Origin: Neobacillus mesonae
GTDB taxonomy: Bacteria > Bacillota > Bacilli > Bacillales > Cytobacillaceae
Length of the DNA stretch: 64,000 nt
Direction: 5' to 3'
Assembly (NCBI RefSeq): GCF_023715155.1
Contig: NZ_JAMBNQ010000021.1
Span: 20,662 to 84,661, forward strand
Both the position numbers and the translations under genes were made by a program. Of the stretch, positions 17,311 through 26,644 are shown in pieces. How positions within the stretch are numbered: position 1 is the first letter of the stretch; each line of letters begins with the position of its first letter. The notes below the pieces were generated by a model. It was not told the DNA's origin. It ran no database searches and was given only the letters and a program-made list of their open reading frames with translations.

Positions 17311-18672
17311 ATGGTACAGGTGATGGAACAAGATTTACATTTGACTTTGTCCAATTTATCAAAACAAAAATTAATCAGTATTCTTCTAGACCTTGCTGAT
17401 GAGAACCCGGATATAGAAAAACGACTGTTGTTTCAGTTTGCGCACAATCAGGATGAGATTGCGGCAAGTAAAAAACTTGTCAAAGAGTATATCCGAAAAG
17501 CTAAGGATCGTGGTTTTATTCCATGGAACAGAGTAGATTATGCATTGCAGGGGGCCGAATTGGTTATCCGAAAAGCTAAGGAGAAAATAGATTTAGGAGA
17601 TGTGGAAACAGCAGTCACTTTAGGGATTGTGGTGTTATCCCATGCGGTTGATATGCTCCAATTTGCAGATGATTCGAACGGAACGATTGGGGATATCATT
17701 CGATATAGTTTAGAAGTGATTGACAATGCAATTGGCACCAGTATTGCCAGACTAGAAATACCGAAACAAAAGAAGCTTTTTAATACGATTTTAAAAGAGG
17801 CATTACATAAAAGGTATAATGGTTGGAGCGATGTACGAGTTGGTTTACTCCGGGTGTGTATTTATTTTTGTGGAATCAATGATTTACGGACAAAGCTGGA
17901 ATCACAAATTGAAAGCTTGATAAATCAGACTGGCAGAGATTATGAAAGGGAAGAACTTAAACTCCTTCAGCTGGGAATGATGGAACGATATGACGAATCT
18001 GAAAAAGTGGAAACATTTATTTATGAAAATATCCAGCTTTCTGATTTTCGTGAAAAGGCGATTCTTCACGAGATGGAAAAACGGGACTATACCAAGGTAA
18101 TCTCCCTTTGTTTAGAGGGTGAAGGTGATAATCCTTGGCCGGGTCTCATTAAGAAGTGGAAGGAATATAGATATCAGGCATATGAACAGCTTGAAGATAT
18201 TGAAAAACAGCGGGTATTAGCAAAAGAACTTCTTTATGATAATGATTTTGAATATTATTCCAAGTTAAAGGAACTATATCCATCATGCGAATGGGAAGGC
18301 GTGTTACATGAGATTGTGGAGGAATTCCGTAAACAGCCTTACCAGCCCTCAGCCTATCTATCCATTTTAAAGGAGGAAAATTTAACAGAACATATTCTGG
18401 AATATTGTAAGGAGAACCTTTCCAGTCTGACTCATCTCTATCCATATTTAATGGAACAATATTTTGAAGAATTAACTGATCTTTTTATTCAATACATTTT
18501 AATAGTGGCGAAGGAATCAAACGATCGTAGGAAATACAAAAATGTCTGCCGTATAATCGAAACGTACAAACAGGCTTGCGGTAAAGAACATGCTGAAAAG
18601 TTGATTAGTAAATTAAAAGAAAGTTATAAAAGGCGGCCGGCTTTTGTAGAGGAGCTTGAAAAAATAAAGTGA
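17311..18672 (+). CDS. Large helical (TPR-like) protein, function unknown
   Basis: A 453-residue protein with no signal peptide or membrane helix, almost entirely helical by composition. The N-terminus has LSKQKLISILLDLADENPDIEKRL, a pattern seen in DUF6880-like proteins and in the helical part of SWIM zinc-finger proteins, but no CxC...CxH zinc motif is present here. The middle and end resemble TPR-type helical pairs (repeated E/K-rich amphipathic helices with aromatic positions). ATG at 17311 lies eight bases after GGAG. It is a single-gene unit, with a strongly folded DNA element behind it. Function unknown. Confidence 0.7.
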   Translation: MVQVMEQDLHLTLSNLSKQKLISILLDLADENPDIEKRLLFQFAHNQDEIAASKKLVKEYIRKAKDRGFIPWNRVDYALQGAELVIRKAKEKIDLGDVETAVTLGIVVLSHAVDMLQFADDSNGTIGDIIRYSLEVIDNAIGTSIARLEIPKQKKLFNTILKEALHKRYNGWSDVRVGLLRVCIYFCGINDLRTKLESQIESLINQTGRDYEREELKLLQLGMMERYDESEKVETFIYENIQLSDFREKAILHEMEKRDYTKVISLCLEGEGDNPWPGLIKKWKEYRYQAYEQLEDIEKQRVLAKELLYDNDFEYYSKLKELYPSCEWEGVLHEIVEEFRKQPYQPSAYLSILKEENLTEHILEYCKENLSSLTHLYPYLMEQYFEELTDLFIQYILIVAKESNDRRKYKNVCRIIETYKQACGKEHAEKLISKLKESYKRRPAFVEELEKIK

Positions 18673-18728
18673 AACTTCAATTGGTGAGGTTTCTTTTCAT
18701 CCTCCACTGATGGTTAGTCCTGTTGTAT

Positions 18729-18839
18729 TGACTCAAATATCGCTTTTATTGCTCCGATAAAAAGTCAGCACCCGATTGGCAGAGGATAAACCTCTATTTA
18801 TGCATCGGTAAGTTTCGATGTATTTTATCAATCGGGTGC
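18729..18839. other. Strongly folded element (three-way junction plus extra hairpin)
   Basis: An 11-bp perfect stem (GCACCCGATTG at 18768-18778 with 18829-18839) encloses two perfect 5-bp hairpins (AGAGG 18781-18785 with 18791-18795, and CATCG 18803-18807 with 18816-18820). Just before it, TGACT/AGTCA and ATCG/CGAT (18729-18768) form another hairpin. It lies between convergent genes with no T run of its own. It may be a small RNA, a mobile repeat or an mRNA 3' structure. I do not recognise a known RNA family. Confidence 0.55.
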
Positions 18840-18977
18840 ATGAGGCAGGTTCCCCCGTTTTTGCTTCCCAATTATACTAAACCTTGAGAGAGTCTTACTG
18901 CCGTTAATACGGGATAAAGTGAAAAACAAATAGACAGGCTGTATTTGGTGCAAGCGGATTAATCGAATAAATAGCGA

Positions 18978-19019
18978 AAAAAATAATCCTCGGAGGACAC
19001 CTTGTTTCCTCTGAGGATT
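18978..19019 (-). terminator. Terminator of the MFS transporter gene
   Basis: A 13-bp stem with one G-T pair (AATCCTCGGAGGA at 18985-18997 with 19007-19019). The minus strand continues into ATTATTTTTTT. Confidence 0.87.
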
Positions 19020-19031
19020 TCAACCTTCTAA

Positions 19032-20318
19032 TTACGCTGCTTTTGCTTCTTGTTGTGCAGCATGCTTCGGCAGGCATATACTGATAAACGCACCAATCAT
19101 CAATAATACTGCAGCTGACACCAATGAACTTGTATAGCTGCCGAATTGATCAAAAAAGACCCCCGGCAGAAATGAACCGATAGCTGAGCCAAGCTGATGG
19201 CTCATATACAAGAAACCTGTCACGATTCCTAATGAAGAACCTTTAAAATAACTTGCCAGCAATTTGACCGTCGGTGCAACCACGGCAAAATCCACGATAC
19301 CGAAAGAAATAGCAAAAACAAATAACAGCCAAGGGTTTTCAACAAAAACGCCAAGCCATTTTACGCTTGAAAGGAAAAATGCTAGAAAAACAATCGTTAA
19401 GCCGCGAAGAAAGTAAATTCCGGCAATCATTTTTCGATTATCCCAGCGGTCTGCTAAAATCCCGGCTGCAACCGTCCCTCCTGTGTTAAAGGCTGCAAGC
19501 AGGCTGACGGCGGTACCTGTAGCTGCTACTGAAAAGCCGCAGCTTTGGGCAAGAGGGATTAAATGGGTATCCATTAGGCCTGTTGTTGTAAATCCGCAAA
19601 TACCATATGGGATCAGCAAAAACCAAAATCCACGATGGAGAAGATAATTCTTTTTCGGAACAGGAGAGGTTTCTTTGTCTGTTAAATTCTGCTGCTGTGT
19701 TTCCCCGGCCTCTTCAGCTCCCAATGGCTGTATGCCTATATCAGATGGTTCTGATTTTAGAAAAATTGCCAAGAGTGGGAAAACTATTAACAGTAAAAAG
19801 CCTCCCAAAATGAAAACGGTAGATTTCCAGCCCAAAGCACTGATTAAAAACAGGGAGCTTGAAACCATTATCATTTGGCCGGCACCAAAACCTGCTTCAA
19901 CCAATCCAAGTGCGAGGCCCTGTCTTTTGTGAAACCATTTTGTTACAGCAATGGAGGCAGTAACCCCGGATGCTCCGCCAAAACCAAGCGAAGAAATGAC
20001 GCCATATAAAATAAACAGCTGCCAGATGTTTTGTGCAAAAAATGTAAGAATAGTCGTAACACCTAATAGAATAATGCTATATACAAATATCTTCTTGATA
20101 CCATACTTGTCAATGAGTTTTCCGATAACCGGCTGTGACAGGGCAAACACGATAAAGCTGATAAAGGAAATCGCAGAAACGGCGCCCCTTGATGCATCAA
20201 ATTCCTGTTCCCACGGTTCCATGAAGGCGCCAAAACAGTATCGAATTCCTTGAGCGGCCAAAACTCCAATAAAACAAACGGTTAAAATAACCCAGCCGTA
20301 ATGTATCTTTTTAAACAT
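19032..20318 (-). CDS. MFS transporter, OFA / monocarboxylate type
   Basis: A 428-residue carrier with 12 predicted helices. The start KKIHYGWVILTVCFIGVLAAQ and the GKLIDKYGIKK loop between helices 2 and 3 are typical of the oxalate-formate antiporter and monocarboxylate transporter branch of the major facilitator superfamily. A soluble loop near residue 200-225 splits the two halves. Likely substrate: a small organic acid, not identifiable from sequence. ATG at 20318 follows AAGGTG; the GTG three codons upstream overlaps that site. A single-gene unit. Confidence 0.85.
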   Translation of the reverse strand: MFKKIHYGWVILTVCFIGVLAAQGIRYCFGAFMEPWEQEFDASRGAVSAISFISFIVFALSQPVIGKLIDKYGIKKIFVYSIILLGVTTILTFFAQNIWQLFILYGVISSLGFGGASGVTASIAVTKWFHKRQGLALGLVEAGFGAGQMIMVSSSLFLISALGWKSTVFILGGFLLLIVFPLLAIFLKSEPSDIGIQPLGAEEAGETQQQNLTDKETSPVPKKNYLLHRGFWFLLIPYGICGFTTTGLMDTHLIPLAQSCGFSVAATGTAVSLLAAFNTGGTVAAGILADRWDNRKMIAGIYFLRGLTIVFLAFFLSSVKWLGVFVENPWLLFVFAISFGIVDFAVVAPTVKLLASYFKGSSLGIVTGFLYMSHQLGSAIGSFLPGVFFDQFGSYTSSLVSAAVLLMIGAFISICLPKHAAQQEAKAA

Positions 20319-20339
20319 TTCAAGCACCTTCTTTTTAAA

Positions 20340-20880
20340 CTATATATTCTTCTATTATAAAGAAAGGGCTGCTTTTTCAGCAACATAAATCACTTTATTG
20401 ATAAAAAGTATTAAAGAGGTGATTCCAAAAGAAAATGAATCATTATAAATCGTAAATGTAAACAGCGACAGCGGAAAAATAAATGATCCAAAAAAGAGCC
20501 TAGATTTTTTCTCGGATTCCATTCTAATAAATAGACCGCCCAAAATGGTCATAGATTTCGGTCCGCAATTCGGGCTCGGCTTTCATGAAAATAACTTTTT
20601 TGGTATTTACGGGTCTGATTTGCATCTTCCCCCCTTGTCCTGCCTTTGTATTCGTTTTTTCGGTTCCGCTTTGGTTGGAAAACTTGATTTTAACTTGTGG
20701 TTTTTTAGGAATAATTCGTAAATTCAGACGAAAAAATGGCTGTTTTTTAACTAAAAAACCGCATCCCCCCTTCACCTTACTGTCCATGTTTATGTTCAGT
20801 ATCTTCCTTAAAAATTACTATACTCAATATTTTTTGGAAAGAATATTTTTAACTTAGTTTGCAAAAATTTTAAGGCAGGT
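20340..20880. other. Intergenic region without a supported gene
   Basis: About 540 bp. Several short open frames occur on both strands (for example hydrophobic ones near 20355-20552 and 20585-20857), but none has a ribosome site or a recognisable family, and they overlap each other. It could hold a decayed small gene. The last 60 bases form the promoter region of the DUF2254 gene. Confidence 0.35.
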
Positions 20881-20891
20881 GAAGATCCTTC

Positions 20892-22211
20892 ATGAGGTTT
20901 TTAAAAGTAATGAGAAATATTCGTGGGAGTTTTTGGTATCTGCCGGCTCTATATAGTATTGCGGCATTTATTTTAGCCTTAATTACTATTCGTTTTGATT
21001 TCATTATTACTTCTAATCAGGATTTTAGTAAATTTGTACCAGATTTTTTACTAGCAGATGAATCGCTTTCCCAAACGCTGTTGAGTTCGATTTCGACAGC
21101 TCTTTTAACTATGACAACCATTACCTTTTCTTCAATCCTTGTTGTATTAACCACTTTTTTGTCCAACTTTTCTCCACGGACATTACAAAACTTTATAACT
21201 GATCATAGTACACAGCGTGTATTGGGAATTTTTGTTGGAGGTTTTGTTTATACCGTTATTCTTCTTTTATTATTAAGAGAAACAGATACGAAAAGTCTGT
21301 TTCTTGCGCCCTCTTTTGCCATCTTTGTAACGTTTATCTGTTTAACCGTGTTTATCTTTTTTGTTCACCATACATCTAAATGGATTCAAGTCGGAGTGTT
21401 AATATCCACCATATCCACCGGAACAAAAAAGATTATAGAGGAAAAATTAAAGAATAAAGAGATTGAACAATCCGGCTTGGAGGAAACAAATTTGGTTTCC
21501 ATAGAAGACCAAGAACCTCTAAAACTTAGTGCGCAGTTGCCTGGGTATATAAATTCGATTGATAAAGATACAATAAAAGAAATTGCTGAACGATATGATG
21601 GTGTTGTACGAATTGAGAAAAATCATGGTGATTTTGTAAATAGTGATTCACTTCTGTTCTCAGTTTGGAATGCAAATAGTAATGAAATAATACATGAGTT
21701 ATATAATTGTATTTCAATTGAACCCAACCGGGCTCCTTATCAAAATATTGAATTTGGATTAACAAAGCTTGTGGAAATTGCGCTGCGTGCAATTTCACCG
21801 GCCGTAAACGATCCCAATACTGCCGTTAACTGCATTGAGCAGATTGGTAGTTTATTGTCGGAATTGGGAAAAAAGCAGCTTCCTAAACCAATGGAATTTG
21901 ATAAGTGTGGAAACTTACGGCTTATTTCAGAACAATGGATTTTCTCAGACTACTTGTATTTTTGTTTTTACCAAATACGGCATTATGGGAATGAAGATAT
22001 TTCGATTATACGTGTAATTCTTAAGGCATTAATTCTAATAGCTGAGGGGAATGATTCCGATATTAAACAATCAGTTTGGGAATTTTCTTCTTATATTCTA
22101 GAAGGGATTGAGCTAAAGAAAATGCTTTCCCTTGACCGTCGTTATTTAAATGATGTGATTCTCCAACTGGCGAACACATGTGAGCGGCAGCATGAATTTA
22201 AAACCATCTAG
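20892..22211 (+). CDS. DUF2254 family membrane protein
   Basis: A 439-residue protein with four helices in its first 170 residues (SFWYLPALYSIAAFILALITI; LLSSISTALLTMTTITFSSILVVL; VLGIFVGGFVYTVILLLLL; then a helix ending in FFVHHTSKWIQ), followed by a large cytosolic domain. The motif SPRTLQNFITDHSTQRVLG and the later ISPAVNDPNTAVNCIEQ are the family signature. DUF2254 proteins are widespread predicted membrane proteins with no proven function. AGGTG lies about 12 bases before the ATG. A single-gene unit. Confidence 0.87.
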   Translation: MRFLKVMRNIRGSFWYLPALYSIAAFILALITIRFDFIITSNQDFSKFVPDFLLADESLSQTLLSSISTALLTMTTITFSSILVVLTTFLSNFSPRTLQNFITDHSTQRVLGIFVGGFVYTVILLLLLRETDTKSLFLAPSFAIFVTFICLTVFIFFVHHTSKWIQVGVLISTISTGTKKIIEEKLKNKEIEQSGLEETNLVSIEDQEPLKLSAQLPGYINSIDKDTIKEIAERYDGVVRIEKNHGDFVNSDSLLFSVWNANSNEIIHELYNCISIEPNRAPYQNIEFGLTKLVEIALRAISPAVNDPNTAVNCIEQIGSLLSELGKKQLPKPMEFDKCGNLRLISEQWIFSDYLYFCFYQIRHYGNEDISIIRVILKALILIAEGNDSDIKQSVWEFSSYILEGIELKKMLSLDRRYLNDVILQLANTCERQHEFKTI

Positions 22212-22549
22212 AAAAGGAAACGGGATAACTCCTCACAGGGCTAACGCAAATGAAATCCAGCGCCTTTAGATGCTGGCCGTTTGTATAGGTTTATAGCCGT
22301 TGTTCTTTGTTTGATTCGTAAATGCAAATTTTATGAAGAAGTCACCAAGTGATAGTGCAGGAGGACTTTTGAAAGTAAAAATACGACCATTTTCTTTACA
22401 AACACCGGCATCAGCGCAATATAAGTGCAGCTAGTAATATAAATTGTGACTCCTCAAAACTTCAACATATTTCTTATGATAACTGACTCCAAAAACGTAT
22501 TTTGCTAACAGTTATTATTTCCAAAATTTTAAATAATATGTTAGTATAG
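22212..22549. other. Intergenic region before the amidase gene
   Basis: About 340 bp. I see a weak hairpin (CCAGC/GCTGG near 22258-22277) but no gene. The right end becomes AT-rich and leads into a CodY-like box and the amidase start. Confidence 0.4.
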
Positions 22550-22564
22550 AAATGTCAGAAAATT
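22550..22564 (+). promoter_or_regulatory. CodY-like box before the amidase gene
   Basis: AAATGTCAGAAAATT matches 13 of 15 positions of the CodY consensus AATTTTCWGAAAATT. It lies 37 bp before the start codon, just after a TAGTATAGA stretch that could be the -10 region, a place suited to repression when branched-chain amino acids and GTP are plentiful. Confidence 0.55.
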
Positions 22565-22600
22565 TAGTCTAAATATATTGAGTTAATAGGAGGAATTTAT

Positions 22601-24103
22601 TTGACAACATTTAATTTAGAAGAGGCCACCATTGATAGTATTCATGATCATTTTATATCAGGGGAACTAAGTTGTCGTGAATTAGTTGAAAATTATCTAA
22701 GGCGGATTGAAGAATATGATCAAAATGGGCCTAATTTAAACTCCATCATTACGATCAATCCAACAGCATTGCAGGAAGCAGAAGAATTAGATAGAGTTTT
22801 TCAACAAACAGGGGAGTTTGTTGGACCTCTTCACGGAATACCTATTGTTGTTAAGGATCAATTAGAAACAAAGGATATAACGACTACATATGGGTCGATA
22901 GCATATAAAGACTATTTACCGGAAGAAGATGCAACGGTAATTAAGAAGTTACGTCAGGCAGGAGGAATTATACTCGCAAAAACTAATTTACCGGATTTTG
23001 CTACCGCATGGTTTACGTTTTCCTCTGCAACGGGGGATACAAAAAATCCATACGCTCTTAATCGCGATCCCGGTGGTTCAAGTGGTGGAACAGCAGCAGC
23101 TATCGCAGCTAATCTAGCCACTGTTGGTATTGGAGAAGATACTGGTGGGTCTATAAGGGTACCAGCTAGTTTTACAAATTTATTTGGTCTGCGAGTATCT
23201 ACAGGCCTTATTAGTAGAAAAGGTACATCTCCTCTTGTTCATTTTCAGGACACTGCTGGACCAATGACACGAACAGTGAAAGATATGGCTATTTTATTAG
23301 ATTCCATAGTTGGTTACGATTCAAATGACAGTATGACCGCTGTAACGGTAAATGCAAAAGATGCCGGGAACTATTCTAAACAATTAACAGCAAAAGGTTT
23401 ACAAGGAGCTAGAATAGGAATCCTGCGTGACGCTTTTGGTCCAGATTCTGATCCTAGTTCAGCAGAAGTAAACCAAGTAACAAATAGAGTCATACAGAGT
23501 CTATCAGACGCCGGTGCCGAAATTATTGACCCAGTTACTATTCCAAATTTATCCGCTTTAATAGAAAAGACATCCATGTATACGATTCAGTCTAAAAAGG
23601 ATTTTAACGACTTTTTAGGAAATAAAAATGTACCTTATAATAAGACAGTTGACGAACTATATGAAACTAAGCAATATCATGACGACTTAGATCTTTTCAT
23701 AGAAATTGCAAAAGGGCCGGAAAATCCAGAAGAAGTACCCGGGTATTTTGAACAGAGACTAAGTCAATCTGAATTCCGCCAAGAAATTGAAAAGGTATTC
23801 GCTGAGCATCAGCTGGATGCTATACTGTTCCCGGATGTCCAAGTATTACCACCTACAAAAGAGGAAGTACATTCTGGTAATCTGTCCGTACTTAGTTACC
23901 CAACAAATACGGTAATAGCGTCCCAAACTGGATTGCCTGCCATTTCTATGCCTGGTGGATTAACGGATGATGGAATTCCAGTAGGGGTAGAATTACTTGG
24001 GAAACAGTTGGATGAAGCAAGACTTCTTCAGCTGGCATATTCTTATGAATATTTTGCAAAGCCAAGGAAAAAGCCGTCATTTAAGCACGAATTAGTTAAA
24101 TAA
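22601..24103 (+). CDS. Amidase signature-family enzyme
   Basis: A 500-residue amidase of the GatA / fatty-acid-amide-hydrolase family. The Ser-cisSer-Lys catalytic triad is present: Lys in PIVVKDQLETK near residue 86, Ser in DPGGSSGGTAAAIAAN near 161, and Ser in EDTGGSIRVPAS near 185. It hydrolyses carbon-nitrogen bonds of an unknown amide. No gatB or gatC lies nearby, so it is not the tRNA amidotransferase subunit. The start is TTG, with AGGAGG upstream. A CodY-like box precedes it, so the enzyme may scavenge nitrogen. It ends in a strong terminator. Confidence 0.9.
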   Translation: MTTFNLEEATIDSIHDHFISGELSCRELVENYLRRIEEYDQNGPNLNSIITINPTALQEAEELDRVFQQTGEFVGPLHGIPIVVKDQLETKDITTTYGSIAYKDYLPEEDATVIKKLRQAGGIILAKTNLPDFATAWFTFSSATGDTKNPYALNRDPGGSSGGTAAAIAANLATVGIGEDTGGSIRVPASFTNLFGLRVSTGLISRKGTSPLVHFQDTAGPMTRTVKDMAILLDSIVGYDSNDSMTAVTVNAKDAGNYSKQLTAKGLQGARIGILRDAFGPDSDPSSAEVNQVTNRVIQSLSDAGAEIIDPVTIPNLSALIEKTSMYTIQSKKDFNDFLGNKNVPYNKTVDELYETKQYHDDLDLFIEIAKGPENPEEVPGYFEQRLSQSEFRQEIEKVFAEHQLDAILFPDVQVLPPTKEEVHSGNLSVLSYPTNTVIASQTGLPAISMPGGLTDDGIPVGVELLGKQLDEARLLQLAYSYEYFAKPRKKPSFKHELVK

Positions 24104-24107
24104 GACT

Positions 24108-24158
24108 AAAGGAGGGAGTTCCTATTTATTCAGAATGAATAGGAACTCCCTCCTTTTT
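24108..24158 (+). terminator. Strong terminator after the amidase gene
   Basis: A 19-bp perfect stem (24108-24126 with 24138-24156), followed by further T residues. It begins a few bases after the stop. Confidence 0.95.
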
Positions 24159-24521
24159 CAACGCAGAATCTTTTCTACGAGTGGTTGAACTAAATAAATC
24201 TTAAAGATATAGCACTCTTATGAAAGTAAAAATTAAGAAAAGTGTCTGAATCTTCAACTGATGCAAAGAAAGTACGCCTGGCTGCAAAACGAATACTGAT
24301 AAAACAAATTATAAGACAACATATGTGTTGTGTATATCTATGGAAATAAGCGAAATGAAGAAGATTAAGCTTTGTTCCTGTTCACACCTCTATCAAATTG
24401 ATGGTGAGCAATATATTTTCCAATATAGGACTTTTACATTATGTTAGAATAAAGCAAGTATTGAACAACGGAGGGAAAATGTCTCCTAAAGTATGGAAAT
24501 AAATCTATTTGGTGATAAAAG
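24159..24521. other. Intergenic region before the globin gene
   Basis: About 360 bp with no supported gene. The sequence is AT-rich with scattered stops; no repeat or RNA structure stands out until the palindrome at 24522. Confidence 0.35.
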
Positions 24522-24537
24522 TGTGATATATATCACG
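24522..24537 (+). promoter_or_regulatory. Palindromic operator GTGATATATATCAC before the globin gene
   Basis: TGTGA-N6-TCACG contains the perfect 14-bp palindrome GTGATATATATCAC, 70 bp upstream of the globin start. The TGTGA-N6-TCAC layout is that of Fnr/Crp-type sites and also overlaps the Rex GTGA-N6-TCAC pattern. A nearly identical site lies before ctaA. Confidence 0.6.
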
Positions 24538-24606
24538 AAAACCAAATTAGAATACCATTATAATAAAGAAAAATAGGGGAAAATGAAAAGAGGATGGTGA
24601 AGAAGA

Positions 24607-24999
24607 GTGGAATATGAATTCAAATCATTATTCAATGAAATTGGCGGATTGGATACAATTGATGAGCTGGTAGAGGCATTTTACCCACGCGTTTACGCAG
24701 ACCCTGATTTAGCACCAATATTTGAAGGGGATATGGAAGAAATTAAATATAAACAGAAATTATTTTTACCACAATTTCTCGGGGGACCGGCCCTATACAG
24801 TCAGGTATACGGACCACCGGCGATGAGAATGCGGCATCTTCCACATGAAGTCACTCCTACAAGAGCAAAGGCATGGCTTCGCTGCATGAAAGAGGCATTC
24901 GAAGAAATTGGCCTGGACAAGAATCCAGCTGGGCCGGCTTTTTATGACAGATTAACACAAGTTGCCGGAATCATGGTTAATACACCAGACCCGGAATAA
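24607..24999 (+). CDS. Group II truncated hemoglobin
   Basis: A 130-residue 2-on-2 globin close to Bacillus YjbI (trHbO). Family residues are visible: FYPRVYADPDLAPIF (helix B to E start, with the B10 Tyr region), QFLGGPALYSQVYG, RMRHLPHEVTP where the second His is a likely proximal heme ligand, and AKAWLRCM with the conserved G8 Trp. Such globins bind oxygen or handle nitric oxide and peroxide. The start is GTG. The palindromic site upstream points to redox or oxygen control. A single-gene unit. Confidence 0.92.
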   Translation: MEYEFKSLFNEIGGLDTIDELVEAFYPRVYADPDLAPIFEGDMEEIKYKQKLFLPQFLGGPALYSQVYGPPAMRMRHLPHEVTPTRAKAWLRCMKEAFEEIGLDKNPAGPAFYDRLTQVAGIMVNTPDPE

Positions 25000-25010
25000 A
25001 ATAACAAGCA

Positions 25011-25048
25011 AGATCCCAAGCTTTGTAAAGTAGAGGGATCTTTTTTTA
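25011..25048 (+). terminator. Terminator after the globin gene
   Basis: AGATCCC (25011-25017) pairs with GGGATCT (25035-25041) and is followed by a T run. Confidence 0.88.
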
Positions 25049-25170
25049 TTTAGATCTGTATTTTGGGAGAAAATCGTATTATGAAGGTTAACTAGGTAAA
25101 TTTATAGGGCGTGTGAAAAAAGAAAAATCAGATACAGCTTTATAAAGCACGTTAGAAAGGGAAATTGAAC

Positions 25171-26337
25171 TGCATGCATTAAGGCGGATTATAGAACGTA
25201 TGAGAAGAGTAAAAAGGAAATGCTGCGCACTAAGGGAAGTTCATAGAGCGCATCAGAAGGGAAAAAACGGAAATCCGCGTACTAAGAGGGGTTCATAGAG
25301 CGCATCAGAAGGGAAAAGAAGAAAAACCGCGTACTAAGAGGGGTTCATAGAGCGCGCCAGAAGAGAAAAGAAGAAAAACCGCGAACTAAGAGAGGTTCAT
25401 AGAGCGCGCCAGAAGAGAAAAGAAGAAAAACCGCGTACTAAGAGAGGTTCATAGAGCGCGCCAGAAGGGAAAAAGTGAAAAACCGCGTACTAAGAGCAGT
25501 TCATAGAGCGCGCCAGAAGAGAAAAAAAGAAAAACCGCGAACTAAGAGAGGTTCATAGAGCGCACCAGAAGGGAAAAAGCGGAAATCCGCGTACTAAGAG
25601 GGGTTCATAGAGCGCATCAGAAGGGAAAAAACGGAAATCCGCGTACTAAGAGGGGTTCATAGAGCGCACCAGAAGGGAAAAAGCGGAAATCCGCGTACTA
25701 AGAGAGGTTCATAGAGCGCACCAGAAGAGAAAAAAAGAGAAACCGCGAACTAAGAGAGGTTCATAGAGCGCGCCAGAAGGGAAAAAAAGAAAAACCGCGT
25801 ACTAAGAGGGGTTCATAGAGCGCACCAGAAGGGAAAAAGCGGAAATCCGCGTACTAAGAGCGGCCCATAGAGCGCACCAGAAGAGAAAAAAAGAGAAACC
25901 GCGTACTAAGAGCGGTTCATAGAGCGCGCAAGAAGGGAAAAGAAGAAAAACCGCGTACTAAGAGGGGTTCATAGAGCGCGCCAGAAGAGAAAAGAAGAAA
26001 AACCGCGAACTAAGAGAGGTTCATAGAGCGCGCCAGAAGGGAAAAAGTGAAAAACCGCGAACTAAGAGAGGTTCATAGAGCGCGCCAGAAGAGAAAAGAA
26101 GAAAAACCGCGAACTAAGAGCGGTTCATAGAGCGCGCCAGAAGGGAAAAAAAGAAAAACCGCGTACTAAGAGCAGTTCATAGAGCGCGCCAGAAGGGAAA
26201 AAGTGAAAAACCGCGAACTAAGAGCAGTTCATAGAGCGCGCCAGAAGGGAAAAAGTGAAAAACCGCGAACTAAGAGCAGTTCATAGAGCGCGCCAGAAGG
26301 GAAAAGAAGAAAAACCGCGTACTAAAAGCAGATTATA
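25171..26337. repeat. Tandem repeat array C: about 22 units of exactly 52 bp
   Basis: A core CCGCG(T/A)ACTAAGAG-GGTTCATAGAGCGC recurs from 25223 to 26315; the distance is exactly 21 x 52 bp with no insertion or deletion, checked at 25275, 25327, 25379, 25743 and the end. A more diverged unit precedes it. Units fall into a few subtypes that alternate, for example AAGCGGAAATCCGCG versus AAGAAAAACCGCG, as if units were shuffled. CGCG and CTA/TAG arms can pair across the TTCA loop. The purine-rich A/G tract (AGAAGGGAAAA) lies on the plus strand. No ribosome site, no continuous coding. Confidence 0.95.
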
Positions 26338-26644
26338 TTCCTGTGTAGATATACTTGATAACTTTTTAACCCCTTGCAAATTTAAAGCAGTGATTCCATT
26401 AAAATGGTGTTTTTCCTTAGTTCCTCCTTATGCTAAAGACGTATACATGGTTCGCGAAAATGTGAATATGTATGGGTAATGGAATCTTGAAAGCAGGGGC
26501 TGCAAATAAAATCAGGCTGATAACCGTTTGGAATTTACTAATATTATAAAAAACTGTTGATAAAATCCAAAAATATTCACCGATAATGAGAATGAAACCA
26601 AAAATCGATGCTAAAAAACTCCTTTTAATAAAACGAGGTGCAAT
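26338..26644. other. Intergenic region before the alpha-glucosidase gene
   Basis: About 300 bp, no gene seen. A weak match to a catabolite-repression (cre) site lies at 26487-26501 (TTGAAAGCAGGGGCT, two mismatches), which would suit a carbohydrate enzyme but is not strong. AACGAGGTG before the start is the ribosome site. Confidence 0.35.

Noticed and set aside
20355..20857. Short hydrophobic open frames on both strands
   Set aside because: They overlap one another and lack ribosome sites and recognisable domains.
25171..26337. CRISPR array
   Set aside because: There is no constant repeat alternating with unique spacers; the whole 52-bp unit is repeated with scattered changes, and no cas gene is near.
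26255..26479. 74-codon open frame at the end of array C
   Set aside because: It runs from repeat units into unrelated DNA, has no ribosome site and its first part is only repeat translation.
26487..26501. Catabolite-repression (cre) site before the alpha-glucosidase
   Set aside because: Two mismatches at conserved positions; noted only as a weak possibility.
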